Positions 11,401 through 18,457 of a DNA stretch of 54,265 bases are shown here, piece after piece. The DNA is from Candidatus Zixiibacteriota bacterium (GTDB lineage: Bacteria > Zixibacteria > MSB-5A5 > UBA10806 > 4484-95): positions 1 through 54,265 of the forward strand of contig JAAEQD010000037.1 of assembly GCA_024231855.1 (NCBI GenBank). Direction: 5' to 3'. Within the stretch, counting starts at the first letter, position 1. Each line of letters begins with the position of its first letter. The notes below the pieces were generated by a model, which ran no database searches, was not told where the DNA came from, and saw only the letters and a program-made list of their open reading frames with translations. A program made the translations under genes and the position numbers.

Positions 11401-11515
11401 CCGGCACCGGCACGCTGATCGATTGATCTTGCGTGGATGCTAAAGCCAAAGATGTTCCAGCCAGCAAAAATCCAATTAATAACAGCGTTCCCCGGAATCC
11501 AACGGATTGATTCAT
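8462..11515 (-). CDS. Secreted gingipain-like C25 cysteine peptidase with dockerin-like tail
   Basis: The protein has 1017 residues: signal peptide (1-26), propeptide to about 230, then a peptidase C25 domain with both expected catalytic motifs, G-H-G-S (H472) and D-A-C-S (C510). A short beta domain follows, then a MAM-like domain (about 720-890) closely similar to that in the M36-like neighbour. It ends not with a Por tail but with the dockerin-like module: a first loop with N-G-A-W-P-P inserted, a second loop D-A-N-G-D-C, and a tail containing G-W-P-N-C about 20 residues before the end. In this copy one conserved Cys is Gly (F-W-G-S instead of F-W-C-S). Start: ATG with AAGGAG seven bases upstream. 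Likely role: extracellular proteolysis at or near the cell surface. Confidence 0.9.
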   Translation of the reverse strand: MNQSVGFRGTLLLIGFLLAGTSLALASTQDQSISVPVPVGSYDINTTNIGHEVVVDNFGYLLVPGKPSLPSKIFAIAIPPGTEAVDINFSAGEGIVLSGEYDISPAPLPRVIGDENPELYERDKQRYESNYNAVYSSDHAYPSPVAEIVRQAGYRKYNLVDVRITPFQYHPLTKRLIYYPDMTIEVNYRPTDRPVEATIDSKLKTEKIARDIILNYDQAYAWYPQTAPSDREIHDFVVITINSLTASITALTDWEAAKGRAVEVVTTSWINSNYTGYDMAEKIRNFLRDKYPSSEWGIEDVLIIGHYDQVPMRRIEQDLGYGKPETDFYYAELSNPDNTSWDADGDHLYGEDSDPVDFYTEVNVGRIPWSDPGIVQHICEKSVAYEQNNDPSFKNNILLLGAYFWDDDPNPRTDNAELMEAKVDQPWMTGWTMTRMYEQGFSTFPMDYNITNSNVVSVWSSGTFAFVNWAGHGSPTSSHIYHSTGEAFISSSNCPLLNDDYPAIIFADACSNSDTDYLNIGQAMMQQGGVGFVGATKVALGCPGWNDRFDGSSQSLDYFFTTYVTSGDYTIGEAHQQALRDMYTYGLWSYNKYETYEWGALWGNPGLGMGESDPRPLTILYPEGMPEYLEPGIATSFTVQIENGSESFVHDSGLLHFRYDDGAFQTSQLLSFGNERYLATFGSPDCEALPEFYISAVGDGGSTVTSPSDAPANVYTTTVGVLTTMMADNFETDLGWSVSGGAADGHWERGVPTGDGTRGDPLVDFDGSGQCYLTDNEAGNSDVDGGATYLTSPIIDLNEGNGIISFALWYTNNAGDNPNSDIFIVWVSNNNGSSWVEAAVFGPGTNNVWIEHSFSVEDFVSPTRTVRIRFEASDLDPGSVVEAAVDAFLVKILDCETPGYAYYPGDANMRNGAWPPSVIGSDVTYLVNFFRGEPTSPSCPIDGFWGSADANGDCLVIGSDVTKLVNYFRGATDISYCLDYAPLWPGEDDIPAEAPSGWPNCEDPTLVPNSSEEVLDR

Positions 11516-11895
11516 GACATTGCTCCTTGGTTATTAGACATAAAGCTGAGTTCCTCAGCCCGATATTTTATCTATTTTTCATCATTTATAACGCATAATA
11601 AGAAAGACGTAGCAGCCTTTATTATTATATACAAAATAGACATCGTTAAATCAAGTGCTATTTTTCAGCTCTTTTGCTTGCGCCATTAAGCAATTTTCGG
11701 TCTACAACAGAAATCCTAGGCGATTTCGAGTAATTGACAGTTTCCAAACTTATTTAGCAATGGAGTGTTAATCGATCTCGATTTTCGCCTTGCCCTTTTA
11801 ATTATTATAATCTATATTTTTTACGAAATCACGAATTATGACTATACATCCGGTTTCGGCAGCTTGACTTCTTTAGTTTTTAAAGGAGGTAAACT
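11516..11895. other. Divergent intergenic region
   Basis: Carries control sequences for two genes pointing apart: a promoter-like site for the C25 peptidase gene on the minus strand, and on the plus strand a TATAAT (11806-11811) without a good -35 partner, followed by AAAGGAGG just before 11896. No other gene is visible. Confidence 0.5.
11624..11654 (-). promoter_or_regulatory. Promoter-like site of the second C25 gene
   Basis: On the minus strand TTGATT (11654-11649) is followed after 17 bases by TATATAAT, which offers TATATA at 17 or TATAAT at 19 bases spacing. It is about 110 bases upstream of the start at 11515. Confidence 0.5.
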
Positions 11896-13218
11896 ATGAG
11901 AAAGATAGTGATATTCGTCACGGTTGCCCTGGCTATGCTTGTTTACCCGGTAGCCGCTACGGTTATAAATGTACCGGACGACTACGTGATGATTCAATCG
12001 GCGCTCGATTCCGGTACGGCCGGTGACACGGTGTTGGTTCAGCCCGGCACATATTTTGAGAATATCAATTTTAACGGCAATGACATCGTTTTGGGATCGA
12101 TGTACTTGATTACTGAGGACACCTCGTTTATCTCGGCAACCATTATAGATGGCCAAGTCATCGAGTGGGCCAGTGTGATAACCTTTTCGGGCGGTGAAAA
12201 CAATGATGCAATGGTTATTGGATTCACTATTGCTAACGGTTTTAATTCCAACGGCGGCGGGATATCCTGCACCAACAATTCTAATCCCACTATTTCCCAC
12301 AACGTCATTACCGACAACACAGGGCTTGGCGGGGGAGGCGGCATTTACTGCCATTATTCCGATCCGATCATAACCCGTAATATTATCAAGAGCAATTGGG
12401 CGCCCGGGGCGGAGGTCGGTTTTGGCGGCGGTATTTATTGCGAAAACGCGAATCCGACTATCAGCTTCAATCTCATTACCGGCAACTCCGCCGGCAGCGG
12501 TGAATTTAGCGGCGGCTACGGTGGCGGCATTTTCTGCGATATCTCCAGCCCCAACATTGTCAATAACACTATCGTGGCGAATTCAGCCTCGAGCTGGGCC
12601 GGCGGAATTTTTTGCGCGACGACATCCGCTCCGATCATAGTAAACAGTATAGTCCGGGGAAATATTGCCCCTTACGAACCTGAACTGGAATTCGACGATT
12701 CCTCCACTCCCACGATCATCTATTGCGATATCACCGGCATTTGGTATGGTGACGGCAATATCGATTGCGATCCGATGTTTTGCGATTCCGATAGCGGTAA
12801 TTATTATCTGTCAACCATTTCATGCTGTGTGGATGCCGGCGAGGAGGGCGTCGATATCGGCGCCTATGGCGTTGGCTGCGATACCGAACTGCTGTATGAA
12901 TATCTTCCCGGCGATGTCAATATGTTTAATGGCGAGTGGCCGCCTCAGGTCATTGGCGGTGATGTCACTTATCTGGTTAACTTTTTTCGTGCGGCACCAT
13001 CCAGCCAGCCATGCTTTCTGGATGGATTCTGGTGCTCGGCAGATGCTAATGGTGATTGCCTGGTTATCGGTAGCGATGTGACCCGGCTTGTAAATTATCT
13101 CCGAGGACAGGCGTTAATTTCCTTTTGCCGGGATTATCCTTCAGCCTGGCCAACGCCGGATGATTTACCCGATGTTATGCCTTCTGAATGGCCGAACTGC
13201 AATACGGAGACACCTTAG
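11896..13218 (+). CDS. Secreted right-handed beta-helix protein with dockerin-like tail
   Basis: The protein has 440 residues. After a signal peptide (1-21) comes a pectate-lyase-like parallel beta-helix built from coils that repeat Asn-rich turns and glycine-rich motifs such as G-G-G-I-x-C (five copies between about 115 and 240). Such folds bind or cleave polysaccharides, but I see no clear catalytic triad, so no enzyme activity is assigned. The last 110 residues are the dockerin-like module shared with the neighbours: first loop D-V-N-M-F-N-G-E-W-P-P, second loop D-A-N-G-D-C, and tail W-P-N-C. Start: ATG with AAAGGAGG close upstream. It precedes the ASST array on the same strand but is separated from it by an inverted repeat at 13333. 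Confidence 0.85.
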   Translation: MRKIVIFVTVALAMLVYPVAATVINVPDDYVMIQSALDSGTAGDTVLVQPGTYFENINFNGNDIVLGSMYLITEDTSFISATIIDGQVIEWASVITFSGGENNDAMVIGFTIANGFNSNGGGISCTNNSNPTISHNVITDNTGLGGGGGIYCHYSDPIITRNIIKSNWAPGAEVGFGGGIYCENANPTISFNLITGNSAGSGEFSGGYGGGIFCDISSPNIVNNTIVANSASSWAGGIFCATTSAPIIVNSIVRGNIAPYEPELEFDDSSTPTIIYCDITGIWYGDGNIDCDPMFCDSDSGNYYLSTISCCVDAGEEGVDIGAYGVGCDTELLYEYLPGDVNMFNGEWPPQVIGGDVTYLVNFFRAAPSSQPCFLDGFWCSADANGDCLVIGSDVTRLVNYLRGQALISFCRDYPSAWPTPDDLPDVMPSEWPNCNTETP

Positions 13219-13332
13219 GCGTTGTGCCAACATGAGTTACGGATTGTTGACGCCGTAATCTGATGATTTTAGTGCCGTATTTTTGCTTGTTTTTATATCA
13301 AATCTCGCTATCTTTAAATTGGATGAAATCAA

Positions 13333-13357
13333 CGGCGGTAATTACCGCCGCTTTGCT
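13333..13357 (+). terminator. Possible terminator after the beta-helix gene
   Basis: Near-perfect palindrome CGGCGGTA / TACCGCCG (13333-13340 and 13343-13350) followed by a weak T-rich tail (CTTTGCTTCT). It lies about 115 bases after the stop. Confidence 0.5.
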
Positions 13358-13425
13358 TCTACTCAATTGATAACTTCAATTAATGTTTAGATTACATTTG
13401 GAAGTGTAATTCAGGAGAAAGAAAA

Positions 13426-15612
13426 TTGAAGTGGTTTGAAGATAATATAAATGCCGTACGGGCGTCATTAATCGCGGTTTTCTTTATGGTTCCGATCAGT
13501 TCTTTACCTGCCTTTGAATTGGCGGAATCGTTCCAATATGTTTCCCCGCGGCCCGATGCTAAATTAGTGACTAAAGAGACTAATATAATACTCAGGCCGG
13601 GCGAGGTATTGGATATAAGCCAGGATTGTTTAGATTCACTGGTGCATGTTGAGGGATCTATATCAGGGATTCAAACTTATCGGGCACTGATTTCCGAAGA
13701 TCAGAAAACGATAGTTATTGAGCCGCTTACAGTTTTCCATCCCGGTGAAACCGTGACCGTACATCTGAATTCAAGGATTAAAACAATAGATAAACGATTA
13801 ATGGGAACCGGGTCATACAGCTTCATTATTTCTCCGAAAACAACCTGGCTAACAGCCGATTCGCAATGGCGGGATGTCGCTTATGAAGATTGTCCTCTAT
13901 CTTTTTCAGAGCCGAATATTGCGGGCAATAATGAAATCATAAGCAACAGGGACGTTACCCTACCGGGCGATTTCCCCGAACTAATCATCTCCGAATTAAA
14001 CAATCCCGATGAGGGATTTATATTTATGGCTAAAGTTAGACCGAATAATCCCACTTATCTCATGATTCTCGATAATTCAGGCTTCCCGTTTTATTATCAT
14101 AGGCTGCCGTTTGCGGCAGCAGATTTCAAGAAACAGCCGAATAATCTCCTGTCTTATTACATGTATGGCAATGATTATTTCAGCGTTATAGATTCAACTT
14201 ATACTATGATTGATACATTCGCCTGCGGAAATGGCTATATCACTGATTTACATGACTTTCAAATGATCGATAATGGTCATGTTTTACTGATGGCTTATGA
14301 CAGGCAGGTTATCGACATGAGTGAGGTCGTACCGGGCGGCGATCCGGAATGTAATGTCCTTGGGTTGATAATCCAGGAACTTGACTCCTTGAAGAACGTG
14401 GTATTCCAATGGCGAAGCTGGGATCACTTCGAAATTACCGACGCTACCCATGCGAATTTCCAATCCAATTTTATCGATTATGTGCACGGAAATGCGATAG
14501 AGCTTGATTATGATGGCAATTTGCTAATCTCATGCAGAAATATGGATGAGGTGACTAAAATAGACCGTCAAACAGGCAATATTATTTGGCGCTTAGGCGG
14601 GTTGAACAATGATTTTAGATTTTTTGGTGACACAACCGGATTCAGCAGTCAACATGATATCAGAAGATTGCCGGATGGTAATATTACGCTCTATGATAAT
14701 GGCATCTGGCATACACCGTCCTATTCCAGAGCCGTTGAATATGAACTTGATCCCATAGCCATGACTTGTACCTGGGTATGGGAATTCCGGGAAGACCCCG
14801 ATATCGATTGTTCGGTAAGCGGCAATGTCCAAAGGTTGCCGAATGGCAATACGATGATTGGCTGGGGCGGCCCTTGTGAGAAAACCCTGGTAGAAGTAAA
14901 TCCTGATGGAGTTAAAGAATTTGAGTTATCTTATGAGGCTGTCCCCGGTACCTGGACTTACAGGGCATTTCGATTCCCCTGGTACGGCATAGCCTCTACT
15001 CCTTACCTCTTAGCCGAAACCGAATCTGATCATATTCGCTTATTTTTAAATAAATTTGGCGATACTAATATAGTCAAGTATTACATATACGCGGATACCG
15101 AACCTGAGCCGTTCACGATTATCGATTCTACAACCCATTCCAATATTAATATTTATGATTTAGACTTTGGGCAAATGTATTATTTTAGGGTTACCGCTAT
15201 TGATAATCAATCAAATGAAAGCCCTTTCTCAAACGAGGTATCCGCCAGCATTCCGGGGATACAGGCTTATCTGCCTGGTGATGCCAACATGTCTAATGGT
15301 TTCTGGCCGCCGTTAGTGGTCGGCAGCGATGTTACTCATCTTGTAAATTATTTCAGGACTCTAAGTGTACCATGCCCGCTCAGTGGTTTTTATTGCTCGG
15401 CCGATATTAACGGAGACTGTTCAGTATTTGGTAGTGATGTAACCAGGCTGGTCAATTATTTCAGGGGTAGTGTGGATATTTCCTATTGCCCCGTATATGA
15501 ACCGGCCTGGCAAACTCCGGATAATGTGCCCCAGGAAGTCCCGCCCGGTTGGCCGAATTGTGAGATTGAGGCGCCCTTAAACGTTGTCCCAGAAGGACGA
15601 CCAGACTACTAA
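13426..15612 (+). CDS. Arylsulfotransferase-like secreted protein 1, dockerin-like tail
   Basis: The protein has 728 residues. A signal peptide is followed by a bacterial Ig-like domain (about 35-140, with P-G-E-T-V-T-V) and an ASST beta-propeller of the Arylsulfotran_2 type (about 190-530), shown by the R-L-G-G, Q-H-D-I-R-R and F/Y-D-N-G motifs. A fibronectin III-like domain (about 545-610) and the dockerin-like module follow. E. coli AssT uses three His and one Arg for sulfate transfer between phenols without PAPS; the likely counterparts here are H276, H354, R371 and H410, all present. Start: TTG with AGGAG eight bases upstream. It has an extra tail of about 18 residues after W-P-N-C. Substrate unknown; it could also be a propeller that only binds ligand. 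Confidence 0.82.
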   Translation: MKWFEDNINAVRASLIAVFFMVPISSLPAFELAESFQYVSPRPDAKLVTKETNIILRPGEVLDISQDCLDSLVHVEGSISGIQTYRALISEDQKTIVIEPLTVFHPGETVTVHLNSRIKTIDKRLMGTGSYSFIISPKTTWLTADSQWRDVAYEDCPLSFSEPNIAGNNEIISNRDVTLPGDFPELIISELNNPDEGFIFMAKVRPNNPTYLMILDNSGFPFYYHRLPFAAADFKKQPNNLLSYYMYGNDYFSVIDSTYTMIDTFACGNGYITDLHDFQMIDNGHVLLMAYDRQVIDMSEVVPGGDPECNVLGLIIQELDSLKNVVFQWRSWDHFEITDATHANFQSNFIDYVHGNAIELDYDGNLLISCRNMDEVTKIDRQTGNIIWRLGGLNNDFRFFGDTTGFSSQHDIRRLPDGNITLYDNGIWHTPSYSRAVEYELDPIAMTCTWVWEFREDPDIDCSVSGNVQRLPNGNTMIGWGGPCEKTLVEVNPDGVKEFELSYEAVPGTWTYRAFRFPWYGIASTPYLLAETESDHIRLFLNKFGDTNIVKYYIYADTEPEPFTIIDSTTHSNINIYDLDFGQMYYFRVTAIDNQSNESPFSNEVSASIPGIQAYLPGDANMSNGFWPPLVVGSDVTHLVNYFRTLSVPCPLSGFYCSADINGDCSVFGSDVTRLVNYFRGSVDISYCPVYEPAWQTPDNVPQEVPPGWPNCEIEAPLNVVPEGRPDY

Positions 15613-15717
15613 GGATGCCTATAGATGGTTCCAGTACAGTCATTTTGCTTGTTTCCCATGCGGACGCCTCCATCAACTCAATATACACCTTATTAGCGTG
15701 TCCGTCAAAACGGGGGA

Positions 15718-15876
15718 GGATTATATGTATTTTTTAGAAGCGATGTGACAAAACTGGTGAACTATTTCAGGGGTATGACTCAGCTTGGTTATTGCCCCGA
15801 CTATGAGCCGATCTGGCCAACGCCGGATGATTTGCCGGATGATCCTCCGCAGGGCTGGCCGGATTGCGATGAGTAA
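15718..15876 (+). pseudogene. Orphan 3' end of a dockerin-like module
   Basis: From 15736 to the TAA at 15874-15876 the frame reads the second half of the dockerin-like module: S-D-V-T-K-L-V-N-Y-F-R-G, then Y-C-P-D-Y, W-P-T-P-D-D-L-P and a final W-P-D-C-D-E. There is no start codon, signal peptide or catalytic domain in front of it; the homology stops near 15718. It is therefore the leftover 3' end of a former ASST-like gene. It is closer in its end to ASST genes 2-5 than to ASST gene 1 just upstream, whose tail is longer. Confidence 0.85.
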
Positions 15877-16128
15877 AACACCATCTCGTTTTCCTGAAAG
15901 CTTATTTTATAGCGGTTCAGAACCGGGTAATAAAATCATTTCCGATAGCCTTTATTTTAAGCGGTATAAAGTAATATTGCTCCATTATTAATAACATATT
16001 AAATTGGCTAATATTCGCATAAAATCCGGCAATTTGTAGGATTGTTTTTTAAAGTAATATCACTTTCAGGGTCAATAAATAGATCAATGATTACCCACGA
16101 AATTACCTTTGCCGCCCGGTTTATTTGC

Positions 16129-16156
16129 TTGACAATATTTGAATAAAGTTTATATT
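16129..16156 (+). promoter_or_regulatory. Sigma70-like promoter of ASST genes 2-4
   Basis: TTGACA (16129-16134), 16-base spacer, TATATT (16151-16156) followed by G. It is about 170 bases before the start at 16333 and after the gene relic. The layout resembles the site before ASST gene 5. Confidence 0.62.
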
Positions 16157-16332
16157 GCAATAGGTCTTCTTTAAGTTTGAGACGCTTTAATAACAAGCAT
16201 CGGGAGTAGTAGTAACGGGCGGAATTCAAGCTATTATGCAGTTTAACAAGAGTAAAAACCTATGTTTTAGGTTAAGTAGTAATGTCCATTTTAAGATTAA
16301 AATTTATCCAATTTATTCAACAGGAGCGTAAA

Positions 16333-18444
16333 ATGAAAGCAATCAGAACGTCAATGGTATTGGTTTGTCTTCTGCTATTTTCAGCGGGCTTAATTCAGGC
16401 TGAAAGCGTAAAAGACTCATACCAATATCTACATCCTATTCCAGGATCAAAACTGGTTTCCAACGAAACATCAATCATGATGCGAACGGGTGATTATATT
16501 ACTTCGCGTGATCTGGATGCTTTCAGTCGCGTGAAAATTTCAGGAACTGAAAGTGGCAATCATAATTTCGAGGTTATCCTGGCGGATAACAATCAGATAG
16601 CGATCTTGAACCCCTACTCGGATTTCGAACCTGGTGAAATCGTTACCGTAGAATTCAGCGACGGTAGATCGTTTGTCTTCGAGATTTCGCCTAAAAGGCA
16701 TCAAATGCTCGCTATAGAAGACTGGCAAGAGATTTATTACGGAGAAGATTGGAAAGATTCTTTTGAAAACACTTTGCCGTCGAATGATGATTTGGTCACC
16801 GATAGGGATGTGTCGCTACCATCTGATTTTCCGACAATTGAGGTTTATGTCAACGAAAATCCATCCCCGGGCTATATATTCATGCAAAATGTGCCGATGC
16901 CGTTACCCACTTATCAAATGATCCTGGATAATGACGGTACTCCCGTTTGGTACAAGAAGATGCCGCAATGGAGTTTCGATTTTAAGAAGCAGCCAATAGG
17001 CCTACTAACGTACAACTCTTTTCCCCAACCCAGACCCGGAATCGTTATCGCGACTTATTACGCTATGGATAATACGTACAGTGTCGTGGATTCTTTTAAA
17101 TGCGGCAATGGCTACAATGCATTTGCCGCCGATATGCAATTAAGTATGGATTATCACGCTCTTCTCATGTCATATGATCCGCAGACTGTCGATATGAGTT
17201 TAATAGTGCCCGGTGGCGATACGGCGGCTACGGTAATCGGCCTGATAGTCCAGGAACTCGATTCACTGAAAAACGTCGTATTCCAATGGCGCAGTTGGGA
17301 TCATTTCGAGATAACCGACGCTTCAGACTTCGTTGATCTAACTGCGGCTACCATCGATTATGTCCACGGAAATTCTGTTGAATGGGATGATGACGGTCAT
17401 ATTTTAGTTTCCTGCCGGCATATGGATGAGGTCACCAAAATCGATCGTAATACTGGTGATATTATCTTCCGATTGGGCGGTGAAAATAACGATTTCACAA
17501 TGGTTGGAGATAGTATCTGGTTCTCTCATCAGCATGACGCGAGAAGATTAGAAAACGGCAATATCACGGTTTTTGATAATGGAAACCATCACACGCCGCA
17601 ATTTTCGCGGGGTGTTGAATATTCGGTTGATACTGTTGCCATGACCTGCACCAATGTCTGGGAGTTCCGCGATAGTCCCGATATTTATGGCTCGGCCAAC
17701 GGCAATGTACAGCGTCTGCCAAGCGGCAACACTCTTATCTGCTGGGGCAAAACCTGGCCAAATGTGGTGGAAGTTCAGCCCGATGGCACCAAAGAACATG
17801 AGATATCGTTCCCTGGTCCCAGTCCTTTGAGACGAACCTTCAAAGCCTACCGTTTCCCCTGGACCGGTATCGCCCACGCCCCTTATCTTATTGCCGAACA
17901 GACCGAAACCGGCGCGCATCTGATATTCAATAAGTTTGGTGATGGCGCTGTAATGGCCTATAATATATATATGGATACTATTCCAAATCCGACTACTCTT
18001 GTCGATAGCACGTTCGATACATATTATGATGCCACCGAATTAGCCGGCGGGAAAACTTATTATTTCCGGGTTACCGCTTTAGATTATGTATATATTGAAA
18101 GCGGTTATTCAAATGAAGAGTCGATTACTTTACCGTTGCGTTATTTGCCCGGTGATGCTAATATGCCTAATGGAATCTGGCCGCCATCAGTTATCGGAGC
18201 GGATGTGACTTATCTGGTTAACTATTTTAGAAATGAGGCCGATGCCTGTTTGTTGAGCGATTATTACTGTTCGGCCGACATAAATGGCGATTGTCTGGTA
18301 ATCGGTAGTGATGTAACGAGGTTGGTGAGCTATTTCAGGGGAACCGCCGAGGTTTCTTATTGTGTCGATTATGAACCCGCCTGGCCGACACCTGAAGATT
18401 TACCGGTCGCTGAACCGTTTGATTGGCCGGCTTGCGGAAGATAA
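16333..18444 (+). CDS. Arylsulfotransferase-like secreted protein 2, dockerin-like tail
   Basis: The protein has 703 residues with the same order as its paralogues: signal peptide, Ig-like domain, ASST propeller, fibronectin III-like domain and dockerin-like module ending W-P-A-C-G-R. The second His (V-H-G-N), the Arg (S-C-R-H) and the last His (Q-H-D-A-R-R) are kept. The first expected His is not: where the others have H-D/E in the blade before G-H-V/A-L-L, this one reads A-A-D-M-Q. If that His is needed for transfer, as in E. coli AssT, this copy is impaired or changed. Start: ATG at 16333 because AGGAG lies six bases upstream; a more distal in-frame ATG at 16282 lacks a binding site. ASST gene 3 follows after 13 bases, so they are probably cotranscribed. 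Confidence 0.82.
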   Translation: MKAIRTSMVLVCLLLFSAGLIQAESVKDSYQYLHPIPGSKLVSNETSIMMRTGDYITSRDLDAFSRVKISGTESGNHNFEVILADNNQIAILNPYSDFEPGEIVTVEFSDGRSFVFEISPKRHQMLAIEDWQEIYYGEDWKDSFENTLPSNDDLVTDRDVSLPSDFPTIEVYVNENPSPGYIFMQNVPMPLPTYQMILDNDGTPVWYKKMPQWSFDFKKQPIGLLTYNSFPQPRPGIVIATYYAMDNTYSVVDSFKCGNGYNAFAADMQLSMDYHALLMSYDPQTVDMSLIVPGGDTAATVIGLIVQELDSLKNVVFQWRSWDHFEITDASDFVDLTAATIDYVHGNSVEWDDDGHILVSCRHMDEVTKIDRNTGDIIFRLGGENNDFTMVGDSIWFSHQHDARRLENGNITVFDNGNHHTPQFSRGVEYSVDTVAMTCTNVWEFRDSPDIYGSANGNVQRLPSGNTLICWGKTWPNVVEVQPDGTKEHEISFPGPSPLRRTFKAYRFPWTGIAHAPYLIAEQTETGAHLIFNKFGDGAVMAYNIYMDTIPNPTTLVDSTFDTYYDATELAGGKTYYFRVTALDYVYIESGYSNEESITLPLRYLPGDANMPNGIWPPSVIGADVTYLVNYFRNEADACLLSDYYCSADINGDCLVIGSDVTRLVSYFRGTAEVSYCVDYEPAWPTPEDLPVAEPFDWPACGR

Positions 18445-18457
18445 TTAAGGGAGAGAA

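Larger units (their letters stand above)
15613..16332. other. Intergenic region with a gene relic and a promoter
   Basis: About 720 bases between ASST genes 1 and 2. It holds the orphan end of a dockerin-like module (15718-15876), a good promoter-like site (16129-16156) and the ribosome binding site of ASST gene 2. The remaining 250 bases are AT-rich and show no gene. Confidence 0.6.

Noticed and set aside
11842..12354. Long open frame on the minus strand opposite the beta-helix gene
   Set aside because: It has no binding site or family-like sequence and lies fully opposite a gene with signal peptide and recognisable domains.
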